Source: JBDZUZ01 sp040255445 (lineage in GTDB: Bacteria > Planctomycetota > Phycisphaerae > Phycisphaerales > UBA1924). From it: a stretch of 6,843 bases of DNA. Of this stretch, positions 1 through 5,081 are shown piece after piece (position 1 is the first letter of the stretch; each line of letters starts with the position of its first letter). Location: positions 1-6,843 of the forward strand of contig JBDZUZ010000179.1 in the NCBI GenBank assembly GCA_040255445.1, given 5' to 3'. The notes below the pieces were generated by a model that saw nothing but the letters and a program-made list of their open reading frames with translations, was not told where the DNA came from and made no database searches. The translations under genes and the position numbers were made by a program.

Positions 1-1
1 C

Positions 2-802
2 TACGCCTACCTCCGCGCTGTGCTCCGGCAGATGCTCTCCGTCGCCGGCGTATTACGCATCGATCATGTCATGGGCCTCTACCGCATGTTCTGCATCCCC
101 CGCGGCTATTCTGCCGCCGACGGCGCGTACGTGCGCTACCCGGAGGAAGAACTCTTCGCCATCGTCATGATCGAAGCCGCCCGCGCCAACGCGATCGTCG
201 TCGGCGAGGACCTGGGAACGGTCCCGCCCGATGTCCGCCGCATCATGCAGCGTCGCGGCATCCTGGGCATGCACGTCCAGCAGTTCGCGCTCGGCGGCGA
301 TGAACCAAACCTCACCGGCTCCCGCACCACCCTCGCCAGCCTCAACACCCACGACACCCCAACCTTCGCCGGCTTCTGGCACGGCGACGACATCACCCTC
401 CGCGAATCACTCGGCATCCAACCCCCCGACGCGGCCGATGCCGAACGCGCCGAACGCACGAGGCTGCGCACCAGCACCAAAGCCCGTCTGAAGACATTCA
501 AACTCCCCGCCGCTTCCGCGAAACAAACCGCCCTCTCCCTCATGCGCCTCCACGCCCGCGGCGACTCCCCCATCACGCTCATCAACCTCGAAGACCTCTG
601 GGCCGAACGCCGACCGCAGAACGTCCCCGGCACCTCCACCGAACACCCCAACTGGCAACGCCGCGCGGCCCGCCCGCTCGCCCGCATCACCCGCGACCCC
701 GCCATCAACTCCTCGCTCAGCGCCCTCGTCCGCGACCGCCGCGCCGGCGCGAAACCGCCGGCCACGCGAGCCGCGAAAGCACGCCCCAAGAAGAAGCGAT
801 GA
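2..802 (+). CDS. malQ: 4-alpha-glucanotransferase (amylomaltase, GH77), 3' part only
   Basis: Cytoplasmic disproportionating enzyme that moves alpha-1,4-glucan segments between maltooligosaccharides, releasing glucose and longer chains. Only the last 266 codons are present; the reading frame is open to the left edge, so the true start lies outside the window. Seen directly: LRIDHVMGLYR with the nucleophile Asp at bases 62-64, VVGEDLGTVP with the acid/base Glu at 206-208, and LNTHDTPT with the third acidic residue at 353-355. These are the canonical GH77 catalytic motifs in order. Near the end, NLEDLW and QNVPGT followed by PNW are also typical of MalQ. All catalytic residues visible here are intact. 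After the usual family end there is a basic tail rich in Ala, Lys and Arg, ending PKKKR. The stop overlaps the treZ start by four bases. In trehalose operons MalQ is expected to supply chains long enough for TreY. A GTG at 20 is an internal codon, not a start. Confidence 0.95.
   Translation, partial: YAYLRAVLRQMLSVAGVLRIDHVMGLYRMFCIPRGYSAADGAYVRYPEEELFAIVMIEAARANAIVVGEDLGTVPPDVRRIMQRRGILGMHVQQFALGGDEPNLTGSRTTLASLNTHDTPTFAGFWHGDDITLRESLGIQPPDAADAERAERTRLRTSTKARLKTFKLPAASAKQTALSLMRLHARGDSPITLINLEDLWAERRPQNVPGTSTEHPNWQRRAARPLARITRDPAINSSLSALVRDRRAGAKPPATRAAKARPKKKR
788..802 (+). promoter_or_regulatory. malQ/treZ ATGA coupling junction
   Basis: The treZ start ATG (799-801) and malQ stop TGA (800-802) share bases. 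The preceding purine run AAGAAGAAG (788-796) also encodes the Lys tail of MalQ and is the only candidate ribosome-binding element; it is not a clear GGAGG. The arrangement suggests translation of treZ by reinitiation of ribosomes finishing malQ. The overlap is seen directly; coupling is inferred. Confidence 0.7.
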
Positions 803-2655
803 TCGACCCCAACCTCCCCATCCCCGGCGCATTCCCGATCGACGATGCGCAGACCCGCTTCACCGTCTGGGCTCCGAAGCACGACACCCTCGCGCTCCAC
901 CTCCCGCAACTCGACCGCACGCTCCCCATGCAGCGCGATGAGCACGGCTACTTCACCCTCACCACCAAAGCCCCCGCCGGCACGCACTACCAGTTCCAGC
1001 TCCCCAGCGGTCACAACCGCCCCGACCCCGCCTCCCGCGCCCAAGTTGGCACCGTCCACGGCCCCTCCATCGTCACACCGCAGCCGCGCACGCCCCTCCC
1101 CTTCCTCAATCCCGACCTCCGCCACCACATCATCTACGAACTCCATGTCGGGACTTTCACGCCCGACGGCACCTTCGACGCCGTCATCCCCCGCCTCTCG
1201 CAACTCCGCGACCTGGGCGTCACCGCCATCGAGCTCATGCCCGTGGCGCAGTTCCCCGGCAATCGCAACTGGGGCTACGACGGCGTCCTCCCCTTCGCCG
1301 CCCACCCCGCGTACGGCGGACTCCCCGGCCTCCTGCGCCTGATCGACGCCGCGCACGCACACCACATCGCCGTCATCCTCGATGTCGTCTACAACCACAT
1401 GGGCCCCGAGGGCAACTACCTCGCCGACTTCGGCCCCTACTACACCGATGCCTACAAGACGCCCTGGGGCGCAGCCCTCAACTTCGACGGCCCCCACTCC
1501 GACCACGTCCGCGAGTACTTCATCCAGAACAGCCTCTTCTGGACCCGCGACTGCGGCGTCGACGGCCTCCGCCTCGACGCCGTGCACGCCATCCTCGACC
1601 ACACCGCCAGCCCCTTCCTCGCCGAACTCACCGCGCGCAACCACGCCGCCGCTGAAGCGCAGGGCCGCCGCGTCCTCATCATCGCCGAGTCCAACGAGAA
1701 CGACCCCCGCCTCCTCCGCCCCCTCGCTCTCAACGGCTTCGGCATGGACGGCTGCTGGAACGACGACTACCACCACACCATCCGCGCTGCCCTCACCGGC
1801 GAACGCCGCGGCTATTACAGCGCGTTCGGCTCACCTTCTCAGATCGCCGACACCATCAACAACCGCTTCGCCTTCACCGGCCAGTACACCAGCGGCTTCC
1901 AGCGCCGCCACGGCGCGCCCGCCCGCGACATTGACCATGCCGCCCTGATCGCCTTCACCCAGAACCACGACCAGGTCGGCAACCGCCCCTTCGGCGACCG
2001 GCTCGATGCCTCAACCGGCGATGACGGCGCCCGCGTCGCCGCGGCCCTCGTCCTCCTCTCGCCCTTCACACCCCTGCTCTGGATGGGCGAGGAATACGCC
2101 GAATCCGCCCCCTTCCAGTACTTCGTCAGCCACACCGACCCCGACCTCATCGAAGCCGTCCGCCGCGGCCGCGCTTCCGAGTTCGCCGCGTTCCAGGATG
2201 AGCCCGGCGGTCAGAGCAAGCCCATCCCCGACCCGCAGAGCGAAGACACCTTCAACCGCTCGAAGCTCGACTGGTCACATCGCGACCGGGCGCCGCACTT
2301 GCTACGCCTGACCTACTACAGAGAACTCCTCCGGCTCCGCCGCGAACTCAACATCCCGTCGCTCTCGGCGAGCGTCGAAGCGCGATCGATCGGCCCCGTC
2401 ATCGGGATCCGCTACAACCCCCCGTTCCCATCCACGCCCTACGCGCTCCTCGCCAACACCAGCGCAAAGCCCGCCCCCTGCGCCTTCGACGGCTTCCTCC
2501 CCCCGCTCGACCAGTGCACCACACTCCTCGATTCCCGCGACACCCGCTGGGGCGGCGATCACAACGCATCGGCCCCCGCATCAAAGCCCACACCCCCAAC
2601 CGCTACCCTCGGCCCCACCCCCCCCCTTCTCATCCGCTTCGGAGCCTCCGCATGA
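799..2655 (+). CDS. treZ: malto-oligosyltrehalose trehalohydrolase (GH13)
   Basis: Cytoplasmic enzyme that hydrolyses the alpha-1,4 bond next to the trehalose unit of maltooligosyltrehalose, releasing trehalose in the TreY-TreZ pathway. The 618-aa product is of normal family length. An N-terminal CBM48/E-set domain (about residues 15-105) opens with FTVWAPK at 21-27. The GH13 barrel follows: YELHVGTFTPDGTF, then NWGYDG, DVVYNH at 195-200, GLRLDAVHA with nucleophile D260, IIAESNEND with acid/base E297, and FTQNHDQVGN with D391. The WNDDYHH stretch at 320-326 and WMGEEYAE at 428-435 followed by FQYF separate TreZ from glycogen branching enzyme, the main alternative. The catalytic triad is intact. 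The start is fixed by the malQ overlap and by homology beginning soon after it. The C-terminus has a Pro/Thr/Ala-rich linker and a run of nine C bases shortly before the stop. No signal peptide or membrane segment is seen. Confidence 0.95.
   Translation: MIDPNLPIPGAFPIDDAQTRFTVWAPKHDTLALHLPQLDRTLPMQRDEHGYFTLTTKAPAGTHYQFQLPSGHNRPDPASRAQVGTVHGPSIVTPQPRTPLPFLNPDLRHHIIYELHVGTFTPDGTFDAVIPRLSQLRDLGVTAIELMPVAQFPGNRNWGYDGVLPFAAHPAYGGLPGLLRLIDAAHAHHIAVILDVVYNHMGPEGNYLADFGPYYTDAYKTPWGAALNFDGPHSDHVREYFIQNSLFWTRDCGVDGLRLDAVHAILDHTASPFLAELTARNHAAAEAQGRRVLIIAESNENDPRLLRPLALNGFGMDGCWNDDYHHTIRAALTGERRGYYSAFGSPSQIADTINNRFAFTGQYTSGFQRRHGAPARDIDHAALIAFTQNHDQVGNRPFGDRLDASTGDDGARVAAALVLLSPFTPLLWMGEEYAESAPFQYFVSHTDPDLIEAVRRGRASEFAAFQDEPGGQSKPIPDPQSEDTFNRSKLDWSHRDRAPHLLRLTYYRELLRLRRELNIPSLSASVEARSIGPVIGIRYNPPFPSTPYALLANTSAKPAPCAFDGFLPPLDQCTTLLDSRDTRWGGDHNASAPASKPTPPTATLGPTPPLLIRFGASA
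2618..2626 (+). repeat. nine-base poly-C tract in the 3' end of treZ
   Basis: An uninterrupted run of nine C bases encodes part of the TPPLL segment near the TreZ C-terminus, 26 bases before the stop codon. It is the longest homopolymer I found in the window. A one-base slip here would change the last residues of TreZ and move its stop relative to the next start. It could equally be an ordinary product of Pro codons in a C-rich genome. Confidence 0.9.
2641..2655 (+). promoter_or_regulatory. treZ/GH57 ATGA junction with GGAG ribosome-binding site
   Basis: GGAG at 2641-2644 lies seven bases before the ATG at 2652-2654, which overlaps the treZ stop at 2653-2655. This is the best ribosome-binding site of the three junctions. 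It decides the GH57 start in favour of 2652 over the upstream in-frame ATG at 2514 and the later ATG at 2664. Confidence 0.75.
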
Positions 2656-5081
2656 CCGCCCCCATGAACCCCAACGCCCGCAAATCCGTCTGCATCCACG
2701 GCCACTTCTACCAGCCCCCACGCGAGAACGCCTGGCTCGAAGCCGTCGAGATGCAGGAGTCCGCCTACCCCAACCACGACTGGAACGAGCGCATCACCCG
2801 CGAGTGTTACAACACCAACACCCGCGCCCGCCTCCTCAACGACGCCGGCGACATCGAGACCGCCGTCAGCAACTACGCGCAAATCAGCTACAACTTCGGA
2901 CCCACCCTCCTCGCCTGGATGAAAGACGCCGAACCCGAGACCTATCAGCGCATCATCGATTCCGACAAGGAAAGCGCCCAGCGCTTCGGCGGCCACGGCT
3001 CCGCCATGGCCCAGGGCTACAACCACACCATCCTCCCCCTCTGCAACGACCGCGACCGCGATACCCAGGTCAAGTGGGGTGTCCGCGACTTCGAATCCCG
3101 CTTCAACCGCAAGCCCGCCGGCATGTGGATGCCCGAAACCGCCGTCAACACCGCCACGCTCGAATCCCTCGCCGCGCACGGCATCGCCTTCACCATCCTC
3201 GCCCCGCGCCAGTGCGACAGCGTCCGCCCGCTCGACAACGGCGAATGGAACCACGTCGGCGAGGGCGTCGATCCCACGCAGGCCTACCGCTGCAACCTCC
3301 CTTCCGGCCGCTCCATCACCCTCTTCTTTTACGACGGCCCCGTCTCCCAGGGCGTCGCCTTCGAGGGCCTCCTCAACAGCGGTGAGCGCTTCGCCGACCG
3401 CATCCTCTCCGGCTTCGACGACAACCGCCCCCACAACCAGCTCATGCACATCGCCACCGACGGCGAGAGCTACGGCCACCACCACCGCCACGGCGAGATG
3501 GCCCTCGCCGCCGCGCTCCACCACATCCACAACAACCCCGACATCGCCCTCACCAACTACGCCCAGTTCCTCGAGCACAACCCGCCCACCATGGAGGCCC
3601 GCATCCGCGAGGACAGCTCCTGGAGCTGCCTCCACGGCATCGAGCGCTGGCGCTCCGACTGCGGCTGCAATTCCGGCCGCGACGGCTGGCACCAGAAGTG
3701 GCGCGCCCCCCTCCGCGCCGCCTTCGACTGGCTCCGCGACACCGTCAACCCCGCGTTCGAATCGACCGCCTCGAAACTCCTCAAGGACCCCTGGGCCGCC
3801 CGCGATGGCTACATCGAGGTCATACTCGACCGCTCACCCGATTCCATCGACGCCTTCCTCGCGCGCCACGCGCGCGCCGATCTCTCCGCGGCCGACCGCG
3901 GCACCATCCTCCGCCTCATGGAGCTCCAGCGCCACGCCATGCTCATGTACACGAGCTGCGCCTGGTTCTTCGACGATGTCGGCGGCATCGAGACCGTGCA
4001 GGTCATCCAGTACGCCGCCCGCGTCATCCAGCTCGCCCGCCTGTCGCTGGGCCTCGAGCTCGAGGAAGAATTCCTCGCCCGCCTCGCCGACTGCCCCGGC
4101 AACACCAGAGAAATGCCCGACGGCCGCTCCGTCTACGAGACCGCCGTACGCCCCGCCATGCTCTCGCTCGACCGCGTCGCCGCCCACTGCGCTGTCCAGC
4201 GCCTCTTCGAAGGCCCCGCCGACGAGGTCTACTCCTTCGATGTGCTCGACCGCATCGACCAGCGCCTCACCTCCGGCCGCGCCAGCCTTGTCGTCGGTCA
4301 CGCCACCTTTCGCTCCAGCATCGATGCGGAATCCGCGCACCTCACCTACTGCGCCGTCCGCACCACCGACCACACCGTCTCCTGCGGCGTCCGGCCCCAC
4401 GGCGGCGACGACACCTTCAACGCCGTCAAGTCCCGCGCTGTCGAATCCTTCGACCGCGCCGACTTCGCCGGCATCCTCCGCCTCATCGACCAGGAGTTCG
4501 GCGGAGCACGCTACTCGATCGCCTCCCTCTTCCGCGATGAACAGCACCGCATCGTCCGCGAGATGCTCCGCCCCTCGCTCGCGCAGATCGACGCCTCCTA
4601 CCAGCAGATCTACGACCAGCACGCGCCGATGGCCCGCTTCCTCCGCTCGCTCAGCCTCACCGTCCCCCGCCGCATCCGCATGATCGGCTCCTTCGTCCTC
4701 AGCCAGTCCATCCGCCAGATCCTCGAATCACCAGCGCCCGACCTCGACCGCGCCGCCGAACTCGCCGAAGAAGCCGCCCGCGAGGGCATCGAACTCGACA
4801 AGGACACCACCACCATTGCCCTCGCCCGCGCCATGCGCACCGCGACCGCGGCCATCCCACAATCCGAAGTCGACCGCATCGATCGCGCCCGCACCCTCGA
4901 CGCCCTCGTCGCCTTCACCGAGAGACTCCCCTTCCCCGCCGACCTCTGGCCCCTCCAGGAGTTCTACCTCGACCACCTCCGCCCCTCACTCACGAAAGCG
5001 GACAACACCGATCACCCCGACGCCAACGACGCCACCGACATCATCCGCACACTCGGAGCACGTCTGCGAGTCCGCGCATGA
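2652..5081 (+). CDS. GH57-family glycoside hydrolase with C-terminal DUF3536-type region
   Basis: Probable cytoplasmic alpha-glucan-active enzyme of 809 aa; its reaction is unknown. Seen directly: HGHFYQPP at residues 16-23 (GH57 region 1), GHGSAMAQGYNH at 114-125 (likely region 2), GMWMPET with candidate nucleophile E162, and ATDGESYGHH with candidate acid D270. Region 3 Glu and region 4 Asp are the catalytic pair in characterised GH57 enzymes, so the protein looks active. After the barrel comes a Trp/Cys segment, SSWSCLHGIERW then SDCGC (about 322-339), then a long region with YTSCAWFFDD at 433-442, a likely beta-rich segment near 541-590, and SLFRDEQHRI near 624-633. This architecture matches my memory of GH57 proteins annotated with DUF3536. 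There is no signal peptide. The gene is locked between treZ and treY by four-base overlaps at both ends, implying a role on the same maltooligosaccharide or glycogen pool. Alternatives within GH57 include amylase, branching, glucanotransferase or amylopullulanase-like activity; sequence alone does not choose. Confidence 0.9.
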   Translation: MTAPMNPNARKSVCIHGHFYQPPRENAWLEAVEMQESAYPNHDWNERITRECYNTNTRARLLNDAGDIETAVSNYAQISYNFGPTLLAWMKDAEPETYQRIIDSDKESAQRFGGHGSAMAQGYNHTILPLCNDRDRDTQVKWGVRDFESRFNRKPAGMWMPETAVNTATLESLAAHGIAFTILAPRQCDSVRPLDNGEWNHVGEGVDPTQAYRCNLPSGRSITLFFYDGPVSQGVAFEGLLNSGERFADRILSGFDDNRPHNQLMHIATDGESYGHHHRHGEMALAAALHHIHNNPDIALTNYAQFLEHNPPTMEARIREDSSWSCLHGIERWRSDCGCNSGRDGWHQKWRAPLRAAFDWLRDTVNPAFESTASKLLKDPWAARDGYIEVILDRSPDSIDAFLARHARADLSAADRGTILRLMELQRHAMLMYTSCAWFFDDVGGIETVQVIQYAARVIQLARLSLGLELEEEFLARLADCPGNTREMPDGRSVYETAVRPAMLSLDRVAAHCAVQRLFEGPADEVYSFDVLDRIDQRLTSGRASLVVGHATFRSSIDAESAHLTYCAVRTTDHTVSCGVRPHGGDDTFNAVKSRAVESFDRADFAGILRLIDQEFGGARYSIASLFRDEQHRIVREMLRPSLAQIDASYQQIYDQHAPMARFLRSLSLTVPRRIRMIGSFVLSQSIRQILESPAPDLDRAAELAEEAAREGIELDKDTTTIALARAMRTATAAIPQSEVDRIDRARTLDALVAFTERLPFPADLWPLQEFYLDHLRPSLTKADNTDHPDANDATDIIRTLGARLRVRA
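5066..5081 (+). promoter_or_regulatory. GH57/treY ATGA coupling junction
   Basis: The treY start ATG (5078-5080) overlaps the GH57 stop TGA (5079-5081). GCGAG at 5066-5070 ends seven bases before the ATG and is a weak ribosome-binding candidate. As at the other junctions, reinitiation or coupling is inferred from the overlap. Confidence 0.65.

Noticed and set aside
53..55. Rare TTA codon in malQ as a possible bldA-like regulatory codon
   Set aside because: There is no other sign of an actinomycete; a second TTA occurs in treY, so chance is sufficient.
136..1776. Long open frame of 546 codons on the - strand across malQ and treZ
   Set aside because: It spans two well-supported genes, its product is low-complexity Val/Gly/Ala/Glu-rich with no recognisable motif, and antisense open frames are expected where third positions are nearly all C.
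2514..2651. Extension of the GH57 gene to an upstream ATG at 2514
   Set aside because: It would overlap treZ by over 140 bases, adds a Pro/Arg/His-rich shadow peptide and lacks a ribosome-binding site; 2652 has GGAG at good spacing and an ATGA overlap.
799..2655. treZ as glycogen branching enzyme (glgB)
   Set aside because: Both have a CBM48 domain and GH13 barrel, but WNDDYHH, WMGEEYAE with FQYF, and the treY partner are TreZ features.
3614..3628. Inverted repeat CAGCTCC-T-GGAGCTG as a possible operator
   Set aside because: It lies deep in the GH57 coding sequence with a one-base centre that cannot form an RNA loop, and it encodes the conserved SSWSC segment.
2559..3692. 377-codon open frame on the - strand across the GH57 gene
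   Set aside because: Val/Gly/Ala-rich composition, no motif, fully antisense to the conserved GH57 catalytic regions; a codon-bias shadow.
3079..4683. 534-codon + strand frame inside the GH57 gene
   Set aside because: Its product is almost entirely Ser, Pro, Thr and Ala, as expected for an out-of-frame reading of GC-rich coding sequence, and the GH57 frame holds clear family motifs throughout.
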